A stretch of DNA of 64,000 nucleotides. It comes from Chloroflexota bacterium (GTDB taxonomy: Bacteria > Chloroflexota > UBA6077 > FW602-bin22 > JAMCVK01). How positions within the stretch are numbered: position 1 is the first letter of the stretch; each line of letters begins with the position of its first letter. This document shows positions 8,024 to 17,243 of this stretch, piece by piece. The stretch lies in assembly GCA_023475225.1 (NCBI GenBank), contig JAMCVK010000019.1:1-64000 (forward strand), written 5' to 3'. Under the pieces are notes generated by a model. It had not been told where the DNA came from. It saw nothing but the letters and a program-made list of their open reading frames with translations, and searched no databases. The position numbers and the translations under genes were made by a program.

Positions 8024-8563
8024 TCAATTGCTAGCCATCTCCCATTCAGGGATGAATTTTTGCCACTCAACATTGAGCTGCAGGTAAGGACGCAAGACGT
8101 AGTAAACTGATGCCCGGGGCTGATAGGGCAGGCGCAGGAGGCGCATCCTGGCCTCCTCCAACGTCTTTGAGCCCTTACGATGGTTACAGAACTTGCAGGC
8201 GCTGACCAGGTTCTCCCAAACGTGCTTGCCACCCCGATTGCGGGGGACGACGTGGTCGAGGGTTAGATCCCTGGTCTTTGTTCCACAATATTGACAGGTA
8301 TAGTTATCCCGCAGGAAAACCTCCCGGCGGGATAGTTTTACCTTAGGTCGCGGTCGTTTAATCATATAGACCAACCTGATCACCGAAGGACGGGGGAACT
8401 CTCGCGAGGGCGTACGCAGCACGCCCAAGCCATGCTCAAGAACCTCCGCCTTGCCCCGGTTGATCAGGACGATCGCTCGCCTTGTGTTACAAATATTGAG
8501 GGGCTCATAATTTTGGTTGAGAACCAGAACCGATGAACCTATTTCACTGAACCCTATGGACAT
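8024..8563 (-). CDS. HNH endonuclease family protein
   Basis: 179-residue HNH protein. CQYCGTKTRDLTLDHVVPRNRGGKH holds the first zinc CxxC and the catalytic histidine; the following WENLVSACKFCNHRKGSKT supplies Asn, the second CxxC and the last His. The N-terminal part (VLVLNQNYEPLNICNTRRAI) belongs to a widespread stand-alone HNH family found in cyanobacteria, actinobacteria and Chloroflexota. No intron, prophage or restriction genes are nearby. The biological substrate is unknown. It converges with the TrkA gene and diverges from tldD. Confidence 0.9.
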   Translation of the reverse strand: MSIGFSEIGSSVLVLNQNYEPLNICNTRRAIVLINRGKAEVLEHGLGVLRTPSREFPRPSVIRLVYMIKRPRPKVKLSRREVFLRDNYTCQYCGTKTRDLTLDHVVPRNRGGKHVWENLVSACKFCNHRKGSKTLEEARMRLLRLPYQPRASVYYVLRPYLQLNVEWQKFIPEWEMASN

Positions 8564-8667
8564 AGCAGTTCTCCTCGCTCATAATGATATTCGTTTCCCC
8601 AAGCCGCTGTCAAGAGGGTTTCAGCAGAAATTATGAACTTGATCATATGTGAGGTACAATAGCGACG

Positions 8668-10044
8668 ATGCATCTGGAATCCTTGAACTCTTTCCTGCCT
8701 GAGCTCATTACTGAAATAGAGCAGAGCGTTCCCTACGCAGCTGCTCTGGCGACGGCCATTTCCGGCGTTAACATCTTTGTCGATAACCACGAGCAGCGCG
8801 TGACCCAACGTGATCCAACGAAGGGGATTGTCCTTACAGTTTATAATGGCCGCTATTTCCAGGAGTACGCTACCACCACCCTGGATAAGGATGCTTTGTG
8901 GCGAGAGGCCAGGGGCTGGGCCAAGGGACTGACCAGATTCGACGATGGCCCACCACTTGCCCCTGCCTCTTCCCTCAACCATCATTATGTTTCGCCAATC
9001 GAGACCGACCCGGCCAGCGTTGCCTTGTCGGAGAAGTTCGCTTTCGTCGTCGCCTACCAGGCCAGAGCCAGGGAGGTTGACCCGTGCCTCATTAACGCCC
9101 AGGTGTCATATAGGGAGGCTGCGGAGGAGAAGGTCTTCGCTGACCGTACCAGGCTCTTATCCCAGGTCTTGAGCCGCACGCTCCTCTCAACGATGCTCTT
9201 CGTCAGCGATGGGGTGCGCACGGAGTATGATTGGCGTGTGACTGGTGGGACGGTCGGCTACGAGATCACCCGAGGTCAGGAGGATAAAATAGGGGAACTC
9301 AAAGAGTCGGCGCTGGCTCTCCTCTCGGCCGAGCGGATCGAGCCGGGTCTTTACGAGGTCATCGCCTCCCCCGATGTGGCCGGGTTGATCGCGCATGAGA
9401 GTTTCGGGCACGGCGTTGAACTGGACATGTTTCTGAAGGGCAGGGCCAGGGCTCGCGAATATATAGGGAAAATGGTCGCCTCACCTTTGGTTGATATGTT
9501 CGATGATCCCACCCTAGCGGGGGCCTACGGCACTTACCATTTTGACGACGAGGGGCAACTGGCCAGCCCGACCCAGATCATTCGCGCTGGCATTTTAGAA
9601 AGAGGCATCAGTGATCTACATTCAGCCCTGGTGCTCGGTGTACCGCCGACCGGCAATGGTCGGCGGGAGAGCTTCGCTCGCAAAGCTTATGCCCGTATGT
9701 CTAATACCTATTTTGCCTCCGCTCAATCAAAGGTTGAGGAGATGATAAGGAGCATCGATAAGGGTGTCTATCTCTGTCGGGCCCACAGTGGTATGGAGGA
9801 TCCTAAGGATTGGGGCATCCAGCTGGTGGTTCACTACGGCCGGGAAATAGTGAATGGGCAGTTGACCGGCAGGGTCTTCTCCCCCATTGTGGTCAGCGGT
9901 TATGTGCCTGACATGTTGCAAAGCATCTCGGCCGTCGGCGATGATTGCACCTTGAGCAGTGGTCTCTGTGGTAAAGGACATAAGGAATATGTCCCTGTAA
10001 GTTCAGGAGGCCCCCACTTGAGGTTGAAGGTGAGGTTGGGTTGA
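8668..10044 (+). CDS. tldD: TldD family metalloprotease
   Basis: Zinc protease subunit that with TldE degrades unfolded peptides and, in some bacteria, processes modified peptides and microcins. The active-site motif HESFGH is at residues 243-248 (HExxxH), and the C-terminal half has the family pattern SGLCGKGHKEYVPVSSGGPHL. At 458 residues it is full-length. It starts at ATG 8668, shortly after a possible TACAAT -10. It overlaps tldE by one base, so the two are translationally coupled. No peptide substrate gene is adjacent. Confidence 0.93.
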   Translation: MHLESLNSFLPELITEIEQSVPYAAALATAISGVNIFVDNHEQRVTQRDPTKGIVLTVYNGRYFQEYATTTLDKDALWREARGWAKGLTRFDDGPPLAPASSLNHHYVSPIETDPASVALSEKFAFVVAYQARAREVDPCLINAQVSYREAAEEKVFADRTRLLSQVLSRTLLSTMLFVSDGVRTEYDWRVTGGTVGYEITRGQEDKIGELKESALALLSAERIEPGLYEVIASPDVAGLIAHESFGHGVELDMFLKGRARAREYIGKMVASPLVDMFDDPTLAGAYGTYHFDDEGQLASPTQIIRAGILERGISDLHSALVLGVPPTGNGRRESFARKAYARMSNTYFASAQSKVEEMIRSIDKGVYLCRAHSGMEDPKDWGIQLVVHYGREIVNGQLTGRVFSPIVVSGYVPDMLQSISAVGDDCTLSSGLCGKGHKEYVPVSSGGPHLRLKVRLG

Positions 10045-11339
10045 TGCTGGAGAGGATTAAAGGTGTTCTGGCTCAACGGGCCGATGTACACGACTGGACG
10101 CTCCGCTGGCAGATGAAGAAGGGCATCCAGCTCTACCTTGTTGGTGATCAGACGGAGAACCTGCGGAGCATCAGCACAGAACGCATGGTTTTGGACGTCC
10201 ATCACGACCACAATGGCTTTCGGGGCTCCTCGAGCTTCATCATATTGCCGGGCGAGCTGGACACGCTGGCGGCCAAATTGGACGAAGCCGTCTTTATGGC
10301 CTCGCTCAGTCGGAACCCTCCCTATACCTTGCCGAGGCCGGCCGCCTGCCCAGATGTAGCCACCCTTGATGAGAGCGTCGTCGCTGATCCACTGGCCGCA
10401 GCCTGGACGATTCGGGATTCATTACTAGAGGCGTTGGCGACGGGGCCCAGGGTGAAGGTAAGCAGCATTGAGCTCTTCCTCAATCAGGTGGATACTCGGC
10501 TGCACAATAGCCAAGGGATTGAGGCCATCAAAAGCGGCACCGAGGTGATGGTAGATTTCGTTCTCATCGCCGCGAACGGCCACGTTGAATCAGAGGTGCA
10601 CCTCGCCTTAGAGCGCCGCCAAGTGGCGGATCTGGATCTTGAGCATATTGCCCGACGCTATGCTCAATATGCTCACGATAGTCTGGGAGCCGTTCTACCG
10701 AAGACCGGACGCTATGCGGTGCTTGTCAGCGATGAGACCCTGGAGAACCTCTTTGAACCCTTCCTTTTTCATGCCTCGGCCGCGGCTAAATATCGGCAAA
10801 TGAGTCGCTTCGCCTTGGGGGAGAGTATCTTTGGGGATCGCATGGTACGGGGAGATAAGTTGACCCTGACCAGCGATGCCACCATACCCTATGGCGTGCG
10901 CACCAGATCCTTCGATGATGAGGGTGTAGCTGGTCAGCAGGTCTGCCTGATACGCGCTGGCCTCCTAGAAAGATATTGGGCTACCCAGCGTTATGCTGAC
11001 TACTTGCAGATAGCGGCTACGGGACAGCTGGGCAACATTGTCGTTGCGCCCGGAAGCGTGCCCTTCGCCGAACTGCGAGAGGGCGAAGGGACCCTTTATC
11101 ATATCGTAGCCTTTTCTGACCTCCAGCCCGATCCAGTCACCGCTAACTTCGCCGCGGAGATCAGGTTGGGCTATCGGATCGATGGCCATAGCGTGGAGGC
11201 GATCAAAGGTGGATCGGTGAGTGGTAACGTCTTTGAGGCCTTCAGCGACGCCCATCTTTCGTCAGAGACTATCATGGTTGGCGCCTATAAAGGGCCGAGG
11301 GCGATCAGGTTCAGGGACCTCACTGTTGCCGGCGTGTAA
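10044..11339 (+). CDS. pmbA: TldE/PmbA, inactive partner of TldD
   Basis: Second subunit of the TldD/TldE heterodimer. The 431-residue protein keeps the fold (NSQGIEAIKSGTE; late VEAIKGGSVSGNVFEAF) but lacks the HExxxH motif, as expected for the non-catalytic subunit that shapes the substrate tunnel. ATG at 10044 overlaps the tldD stop by one base (TGATG); a TTG one codon earlier is possible. The operon appears to be these two genes only; a perfect 19-bp palindrome follows at 11382. Confidence 0.92.
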   Translation: MLERIKGVLAQRADVHDWTLRWQMKKGIQLYLVGDQTENLRSISTERMVLDVHHDHNGFRGSSSFIILPGELDTLAAKLDEAVFMASLSRNPPYTLPRPAACPDVATLDESVVADPLAAAWTIRDSLLEALATGPRVKVSSIELFLNQVDTRLHNSQGIEAIKSGTEVMVDFVLIAANGHVESEVHLALERRQVADLDLEHIARRYAQYAHDSLGAVLPKTGRYAVLVSDETLENLFEPFLFHASAAAKYRQMSRFALGESIFGDRMVRGDKLTLTSDATIPYGVRTRSFDDEGVAGQQVCLIRAGLLERYWATQRYADYLQIAATGQLGNIVVAPGSVPFAELREGEGTLYHIVAFSDLQPDPVTANFAAEIRLGYRIDGHSVEAIKGGSVSGNVFEAFSDAHLSSETIMVGAYKGPRAIRFRDLTVAGV

Positions 11340-11381
11340 GCTGTGGTCAATACCGCTCGCAGAGTCTTCGACCTAGCAAAT

Positions 11382-11422
11382 CCCCCTTCTCCCGTCCTTC
11401 TCCGAAGGACGGGAGAAGGGGG
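11382..11422. repeat. Palindromic repeat, family B (perfect 19-bp stem)
   Basis: Arms 11382-11400 and 11404-11422 are exact reverse complements around TCC, with core CTTCTCCCGTCCTTC. Close relatives are at 24679-24717, 24880-24919, 34948-34980 and 58645-58677. It is a dispersed intergenic element and could also act as a transcript-end hairpin for tldD-pmbA, but it has no T-tract. Confidence 0.85.
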
Positions 11423-11532
11423 TAGGAGGGATGAGGGTCTCTTTTGGCCAGATTGTTGACCGCCGCCTCTTTATGTTAAAATTCGTCTGCTTGTATCCCA
11501 AATATAGAGATCAGATTTAGGAGGATCGATTG

Positions 11533-12792
11533 ATGGCTGCAGTCAAACCATCTGAGAGCGCTTTCGATATCGCCCAGCAGCAGTTCGACATGGCCGCGGA
11601 TTTGCTTCACCTGGATCCCAACTTTCGTCATGTTTTGCGCGTTTGTAAAAGGGAGCTCACTGTAAACTTCCCCGTCAGGATGGATAATGGGGATATAAAG
11701 ATATTTACCGGTTATCGCGTCCAGCATAATATCAACAGGGGGCCGGCTAAGGGGGGTATCAGGTACAACCCAGATGTAACCCTCGATGAGGTCAAGGCGC
11801 TAGCCATGTGGATGACCTGGAAGTGTGCGGTGGTCGGCATCCCCTTCGGTGGAGCTAAGGGCGGGGTGGTCTGCGATCCCAAGAAGATGTCCCTGGCTGA
11901 GCTGGAAAACCTCACGCGCCGTTACACTACCGAGATCGCGCTTCTCTTGGGCCCAGATAGTGATATCCCGGCGCCAGATGTGAATACCAACCCGACTGTT
12001 ATGGGTTGGATAATGGATACCTACTCCATGCATAAGGGTTACTCTGTGCCGGCCGTAGTCACCGGCAAACCCATCTCTATCGGTGGATCCCTCGGTCGGA
12101 ACGAGGCTACGGCGCGAGGCTGCACCTTCGTCATCCGTGAAGCGGTCAGACACCTGGGGATGCAACTGGAGGGAGCACGGGTGGTGGTGCAGGGCTATGG
12201 AAATGCTGGCTGTATAGCGGCGCAGCTATTAAATGCAGAAGGATGCAGGATTATTGCCGTAAGCGATTCCCAGGGCGGTGTCCACAATCCGAAGGGTCTG
12301 GACCCGAACAAGGTGCTGCACTATAAGAAAGAGACTGGATCGGTGGTGGGTTTTCCGGGTGCTGAAGTGATCACCAATGCCACATTGTTAGACCTGCCGT
12401 GTGACATCCTTGTGCCAGCGGCCATCGAGGGACAGATTACGGGGCGTAATGCTGACGGCGTCAAGGCCAGGATCGTTGCCGAAGCCGCCAACGGTCCTAC
12501 CAGCCCCGATGCCGATAGAATTCTGGATGAGCGGGGCATCTTCGTCATCCCAGACATTCTGGCCAACGCCGGTGGGGTGACAGTATCCTACTTCGAATGG
12601 GTGCAAGGCTTACAGTCCTTTTTCTGGTCGGAGGATGAGGTCAACGAGAGGCTCAAAGAAATCATGATCAGGAGCTTCTACGACGTGCTCCGCTCCTCTG
12701 AGTCCAGGAAAATCAATATGCGCATGGCCGCCTACATGCTGGCTATCTCGCGCGTGGCCGAGGCCACCAGAATTCGGGGGATCTATCCCTAG
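11533..12792 (+). CDS. gdhA: Glutamate dehydrogenase (hexameric type)
   Basis: Catalyses reversible oxidative deamination of glutamate to 2-oxoglutarate and ammonia with NAD(P). Motifs: KGGIRYNPDVTLDEVKALA (substrate loop), PFGGAKGGVV with the catalytic lysine, PAPDVNTN, and the nucleotide-binding VQGYGNAG near residue 216. The 419-residue length fits hexameric bacterial/archaeal GDH. ATG at 11533 follows AGGAGG by eight bases; an in-frame TTG directly before it is less likely. A weak promoter (TTGACC 11456, TAAAAT 11477, only 15 bp apart) may lie upstream. Cofactor preference cannot be read safely. Confidence 0.96.
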   Translation: MAAVKPSESAFDIAQQQFDMAADLLHLDPNFRHVLRVCKRELTVNFPVRMDNGDIKIFTGYRVQHNINRGPAKGGIRYNPDVTLDEVKALAMWMTWKCAVVGIPFGGAKGGVVCDPKKMSLAELENLTRRYTTEIALLLGPDSDIPAPDVNTNPTVMGWIMDTYSMHKGYSVPAVVTGKPISIGGSLGRNEATARGCTFVIREAVRHLGMQLEGARVVVQGYGNAGCIAAQLLNAEGCRIIAVSDSQGGVHNPKGLDPNKVLHYKKETGSVVGFPGAEVITNATLLDLPCDILVPAAIEGQITGRNADGVKARIVAEAANGPTSPDADRILDERGIFVIPDILANAGGVTVSYFEWVQGLQSFFWSEDEVNERLKEIMIRSFYDVLRSSESRKINMRMAAYMLAISRVAEATRIRGIYP

Positions 12793-12844
12793 TCTCCCCT
12801 GAAGCCTCCCCCGTATGTCCTCTCCCCTTGGGTGTAGCCTTGGC

Positions 12845-12883
12845 AAGGCGGGTTCGGTCGAATTCTTCGACCGAACCCGCCTT
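12845..12883. terminator. Perfect 18-bp hairpin after gdhA
   Basis: Arms 12845-12862 and 12866-12883 are exact reverse complements with loop TTC (core GGCGGGTTCGGTCGAA). The position, 53 bp after the gdhA stop and before the dnaE promoter, fits a terminator. No T-tract follows on either strand, so it may be factor-dependent or act as an RNA 3' stabiliser. The sequence is unlike the other palindromes in the window. Confidence 0.55.
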
Positions 12884-12939
12884 CATAAAAATAGCCCAAG
12901 ACGACATAATTTTTGTCTTCTTCACCACTGTCTCTATGT

Positions 12940-12945
12940 TATAAT
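12940..12945 (+). promoter_or_regulatory. -10 element of dnaE
   Basis: Perfect TATAAT 34 bp before the dnaE ATG. No good -35 is seen at 17 bp; TTGTCT at 12913 is too far upstream (21 bp). Confidence 0.4.
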
Positions 12946-12978
12946 GCCTGAGAGCAAGGCTATCCCCAGGAGCGTTTT

Positions 12979-15900
12979 ATGGCTGATTTCGCCCACTTGC
13001 ATGTCCATTCAGAATACTCCCTGCTCGATGGTCTCGGACGAATTGACGCTCTGTTAAAACGAGCCAAGGAGTTGGGTATGGAGGCCATGGCCATCACGGA
13101 CCATGGCGCGATGTATGCAGCGGTGGACTTCTACTCCGCGGCGAAGGGGCTGGGCCTCAGACCCATCATCGGGTGCGAAGTTTACGTTGCTCCTCATAGC
13201 CGTTTCGATAAGCGCTCTAAGCTGGACGCTAATCCCTATCACCTGGTACTCCTGGCCATGGATCACCTGGGGTATCACAATTTATTACAGCTGGCCACCA
13301 AGGCCCAGCTGGAGGGTTTTTACTATAGGCCGCGTGTTGATAAAGAATTACTGGCTCAACACAGGCAGGGACTGGTGGCCCTCAGCGCCTGCGGCTCAGG
13401 CGAAATTCCCCGTTATCTCCTCCAGGGAGATACTAAAGCAGCCTACGAAGCCGCCGCCTGGTACAACGAAGTATATGGAGCAGGCAATTTCTATCTCGAG
13501 CTACAAGAACATGATGTTCCGCAGCTGACAGCGATCAACAAGGAGCTAGTGCGACTCGGTCACAAGATGGGTATACCGTTAGTGGCTACGAATGATGTCC
13601 ACTATGTCTACCCTGACGATGCCTATGCTCAGGAGATTCTGCTTTGCATCCAGACCAACACTACTATAGAGGATCCCAAGCGGATGCGTTTGGTCGGTAA
13701 CTCCTACTATGTGCGCTCGCCTGAGGAGATGATAGCCATCTTTGCTGAGGTGCCTGAGGCGATCATCAATACCCGGGCCATCGTGGAACGTTGCGATCTC
13801 CAACTGCTGTTCGGCCGTCTTCACCTGCCGGAGTTCCCCATTCCGGAGGGATACACGCCAGATACTTATCTGGAGCAGCTTTGTCGAGAGGGTTTGCGCC
13901 GGCGTTACCAGCAAATCACCTCGCAGCTCGAAGAGCGTCTGCGCTATGAGCTCTCAGTTATCGAAAAGACGGGATTCGCCTTATATATCCTTATCGTAGC
14001 CGATTTTGTCGCCTACGCTAGAGAGCATGGAATCCTTTTCGGCCCGCGGGGATCAGCGGCGGGCAGCATTGTCTGTCACTGCCTGGGCATCAGCGATATC
14101 GACCCGGTGCAGAATAATCTGGTCTTTGAGCGCTTCCTCAATATTGAGCGTAAAGAGATGCCTGATATTGATATGGATTTTGCCGATGATCGGCGAGACG
14201 AGATGATCGAATATGTTACCAAAAAATATGGCCGTGACCACGTGGCCCAGATCATCACCTTTGGTACCCTCGGTGCTAAGGCAGCTATTCGAGACGTAGG
14301 ACGGGCTCTAGGTATGCCCTATGGTGCGGTAGATAATATAGCTAAATTGATCCCCCCATTGCCGGTAGGCATCACTATTGAGCAGTCTCTGCGGGAGAGC
14401 CGCGAGTTGCAACAACTCTACGAAACCGACGAGTCCATCAAACAGCTGGTGGATACGGCGCGTAGTCTGGAGGGTGTTGCCCGTCATGCCTCTACCCATG
14501 CGGCTGGCATCGTTATCTCGCGTGACCCCCTTATCGAGCATGTCCCTCTCCAGCGGGCGGGCAAGGGTGATAGCACCATGATGACCCAGTACTCTATGAA
14601 TAACCTGGCCAAGATTGGGCTGCTGAAGATGGACTTTCTGGGGCTAGCCAACCTGACGATCCTGGGGCGGACGACGGAGATCATCAAGCAGGTCAGGGGC
14701 ACCCAGGTTGATCTACGTGAGATCCCCCCCGATGATAAAAAGGTTTTCGAGATGTTGAGCAGCGGGGAAACGATGGGTATCTTTCAGCTGGAGGGTGCCG
14801 GCATGCGTCGGTACATCAAGGAATTGAAGCCGACGAGCATTGACGATCTGGCGGCGATGGTGGCCCTCTATCGCCCCGGTCCGATGGCCCATATTCCCCG
14901 CTTCATCCGCAGCAAGGCTGGATTGGAGCAGATAGAGTATCCCCATGCGGCGCTCGAACCTATCCTGAGAGATACCTATGGGGTCATCGTCTACCAGGAG
15001 CAGGTCCTGCAAATCGTGCAGGCCATCGCTGGCTATACTTTGGGACAAGCCGATATCCTGCGGAAGGCCATGGGGAAGAAGATCGCCGAGGAGATGCGGA
15101 AGCAACGCGGTAATTTCATTGAGGGGGCGAAGAAAAGAGGGATCGATCGAGAGACAGCGGCCAGGATCTTCGATCTCATTGAGCCGTTCGCCGGCTATGC
15201 CTTCAATCGGGCCCATGCTTATTGTTATGCGATGGTTGCCTATCAAACTGCCTATCTGAAGACCCACTATCCCATAGAGTATATGGCCGCGGTCCTGAGT
15301 ACGAGCATGGGCAACGCTGAGAAGGTGGCCGCAGCCATCGCCGAGTGCCACCGTATGGGGATAAAGGTGCGTCCGCCAGATATTAACCGAAGCATGGCAG
15401 GCTTCACTATTGAGGGTGACCAGCATGGCCGAGCCATCCGCTTCGGCCTGGCGGCTGTAAAGAATTTGGGCGAAGGTCCCACCCAGGCCATCATTGCTGC
15501 CAGAAACCAGGGTGGACCATTTAAGGCGGTGGATGATTTCTGTCAAAGAGTTGATACACACCTGATCAATAAACGAGCGTTGGAGAGCCTGATCAAGGCG
15601 GGAGTGATGGACTGTCTCGGGCGGCGCAGCCAGCTGCTGGCGGTTCTTGATCGGATGATCGGGGTTGGTCAACAGGCGCAGCGGGCCGTTCGGAATGGGC
15701 AGACCAGCCTCTTTGCTCTTCTGGGAGACGCCGGTGCAGTGGGTATCCTCTTACCAGATATTCCTGAGGTACCGATCAAAGAGAGGTTGGCCGGGGAGAA
15801 GGAGCTACTTGGCGTCTACATAACTGAACATCCGATGCAACGGGCAGCTATGGATTTGCAGGATACCATTACGGCCTTCTGTGGACAGATCAATGAAGAG

Positions 15901-16644
15901 TTCGTTGGACAGCGGGTCACCGTGGCCGGGGTCATCAATGGTGTAAGAACGTTACTGACGAAGAAGCGCGAGAGAATGGTGACTGCCAGGCTTGATGACC
16001 TCCAAGGTAGCATCGAGGTAGTCGCCTTCCCTAAGGTTTATGAGCGGACGCAGGATCTCTGGCAGGAAGATAACGTTGCTATCGTGCGGGGCCGTGTTGA
16101 ATCCAGGGGTGAACGCATCCAGATAGTCTGTGAAGCAGTATCACTACATCAGCCTCAGGAAACCCAGGAACCGAGAGGGGCAGAGCCTCAAGCAGTGAAG
16201 ACGAGCGATAACCAACTTACCTCTGTGGACCGGCAAATTTCAGCTGAAGCGGCATCGTCGTTGCTGTCAGAAAGCCTGAAGGCGTCTTCAACCCTGTCTG
16301 CGCGCAACACACAGGCGGGTGATGTTTCTGAATGGGCTCCTGCTCCGCAGAGGGATAGTCAAGGGGTGGATCGCCCCCGTTATCGATTATCGATAACTAT
16401 AATCCGCAGTGGGGATAACGAACGTGATTTAAAGCTGCTCCAGGAGGTCTATGCGCTGCTGGAACACTACAGTGGTGGGGCGGATCAAGTGCACCTTTGT
16501 ATTGCTGCCAATGGGCACGAGCGGGTGGAGCTTGAACTACCTAGCTTGACAATCAGATATAGCAATCAATTGCTGAACAAATTGAGCGGGTTGCTGGGAC
16601 GTGAGTCCTTAATCATCGAGAAGATCGAAGCGGACAAGGGCTAG
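12979..16644 (+). CDS. dnaE: DNA polymerase III alpha subunit
   Basis: Replicative DNA polymerase of the C family. The N-terminal PHP domain has HLHVHSEYSLLDG and AITDHGAMY. The palm has PDIDMDFADDRR near residue 400 with the catalytic aspartates. Then come the fingers, tandem helix-hairpin-helix segments and an OB fold (VTVAGVINGVRTLLTKKRERM near 980). The 1221-residue length is normal. Residues about 1055-1135 are a low-complexity Ser/Glu/Gln-rich linker before a small C-terminal domain. Its -10 is TATAAT at 12940. The small membrane gene at 16682 follows on the same strand. Confidence 0.97.
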   Translation: MADFAHLHVHSEYSLLDGLGRIDALLKRAKELGMEAMAITDHGAMYAAVDFYSAAKGLGLRPIIGCEVYVAPHSRFDKRSKLDANPYHLVLLAMDHLGYHNLLQLATKAQLEGFYYRPRVDKELLAQHRQGLVALSACGSGEIPRYLLQGDTKAAYEAAAWYNEVYGAGNFYLELQEHDVPQLTAINKELVRLGHKMGIPLVATNDVHYVYPDDAYAQEILLCIQTNTTIEDPKRMRLVGNSYYVRSPEEMIAIFAEVPEAIINTRAIVERCDLQLLFGRLHLPEFPIPEGYTPDTYLEQLCREGLRRRYQQITSQLEERLRYELSVIEKTGFALYILIVADFVAYAREHGILFGPRGSAAGSIVCHCLGISDIDPVQNNLVFERFLNIERKEMPDIDMDFADDRRDEMIEYVTKKYGRDHVAQIITFGTLGAKAAIRDVGRALGMPYGAVDNIAKLIPPLPVGITIEQSLRESRELQQLYETDESIKQLVDTARSLEGVARHASTHAAGIVISRDPLIEHVPLQRAGKGDSTMMTQYSMNNLAKIGLLKMDFLGLANLTILGRTTEIIKQVRGTQVDLREIPPDDKKVFEMLSSGETMGIFQLEGAGMRRYIKELKPTSIDDLAAMVALYRPGPMAHIPRFIRSKAGLEQIEYPHAALEPILRDTYGVIVYQEQVLQIVQAIAGYTLGQADILRKAMGKKIAEEMRKQRGNFIEGAKKRGIDRETAARIFDLIEPFAGYAFNRAHAYCYAMVAYQTAYLKTHYPIEYMAAVLSTSMGNAEKVAAAIAECHRMGIKVRPPDINRSMAGFTIEGDQHGRAIRFGLAAVKNLGEGPTQAIIAARNQGGPFKAVDDFCQRVDTHLINKRALESLIKAGVMDCLGRRSQLLAVLDRMIGVGQQAQRAVRNGQTSLFALLGDAGAVGILLPDIPEVPIKERLAGEKELLGVYITEHPMQRAAMDLQDTITAFCGQINEEFVGQRVTVAGVINGVRTLLTKKRERMVTARLDDLQGSIEVVAFPKVYERTQDLWQEDNVAIVRGRVESRGERIQIVCEAVSLHQPQETQEPRGAEPQAVKTSDNQLTSVDRQISAEAASSLLSESLKASSTLSARNTQAGDVSEWAPAPQRDSQGVDRPRYRLSITIIRSGDNERDLKLLQEVYALLEHYSGGADQVHLCIAANGHERVELELPSLTIRYSNQLLNKLSGLLGRESLIIEKIEADKG

Positions 16645-16681
16645 CTGAAAGATTAGCTCTAGTCACCATCGGAGGAGAGTC

Positions 16682-17026
16682 GTGCAAGGGCTGCTACTGC
16701 GTTGGCTCATCAATTTTGTGGCGGTGCTCATCGCGGCTTGGCTGTTGCCTGAGAGCATTCGCTATGCGAATTGGCAGGGCGTAGCCATCTTTGCCGCAGT
16801 ACTGGCCTTACTCAACGCCTTTGTGAAGCCGGTAATCGCCTTGATAACATGCCCCATCAACCTGTTGACCTTGGGATTATTTACTCTGGTGATCAATGCC
16901 CTGTTGTTCTGGCTGGCGGCCTATCTATCGCGGGGCTCACTTGACGTCAGCGGTTTTGGGGCCGCCTTTTTGGGAGCACTCATCGTCAGCGTTGTCAGTT
17001 TTGTGATGACTCGAACGATCAGGTGA
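16682..17026 (+). CDS. Small membrane protein, phage holin family 4 / YvlD-like
   Basis: 114-residue protein with four hydrophobic helices covering most of its length. The pattern RWLINFVAVLIAAWLLP, NAFVKPVIALITCPINLLTLGLFTLVINALLFWL matches the YvlD (holin family 4) group, widespread chromosomal proteins of uncertain function. It is not evidence for a prophage. GTG start with GGAGGAG just upstream. The 37-bp gap after dnaE suggests read-through. Confidence 0.8.
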   Translation: MQGLLLRWLINFVAVLIAAWLLPESIRYANWQGVAIFAAVLALLNAFVKPVIALITCPINLLTLGLFTLVINALLFWLAAYLSRGSLDVSGFGAAFLGALIVSVVSFVMTRTIR

Positions 17027-17092
17027 AGATGAATGGTACTTTTTTCCTATTAATTAGTTTCAATTTCTCTTCCCAGGGCTCAGTTTATCTGT

Positions 17093-17243
17093 TATAATGG
17101 GGAACGTTCCGTAAGGTAGGGAGGCGCTTCCCTCCAGACGGAGGCCGCAGACGTAAGGTCAGCCTACGCCACAGATAGCTCTTCGGCCTGCCGTGAACCT
17201 TTCCAACATCTTCAATCCGGGATCAAAACGAGTGAGGGGATAG
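17093..17243 (+). promoter_or_regulatory. Possible promoter and leader of yvcK
   Basis: TATAAT at 17093-17098 is a perfect -10 with only a poor -35. The roughly 140-nt leader that follows holds a GGAACGTTCC palindrome and a hairpin AGGGA/TCCCT around 17118-17133, then GC-rich stretches. No known riboswitch class is recognised. Confidence 0.35.

Noticed and set aside
14713-15672. Long open frame of 319 codons on the minus strand
   Set aside because: It lies wholly opposite the core of dnaE, has His/Leu/Asp-rich composition from the complementary codons, and no recognisable domain or ribosome site.
16682-17026. Holin-family label suggesting a prophage
   Set aside because: The YvlD/holin-4 group is a normal chromosomal family and no phage structural, lysis or integrase genes are nearby.
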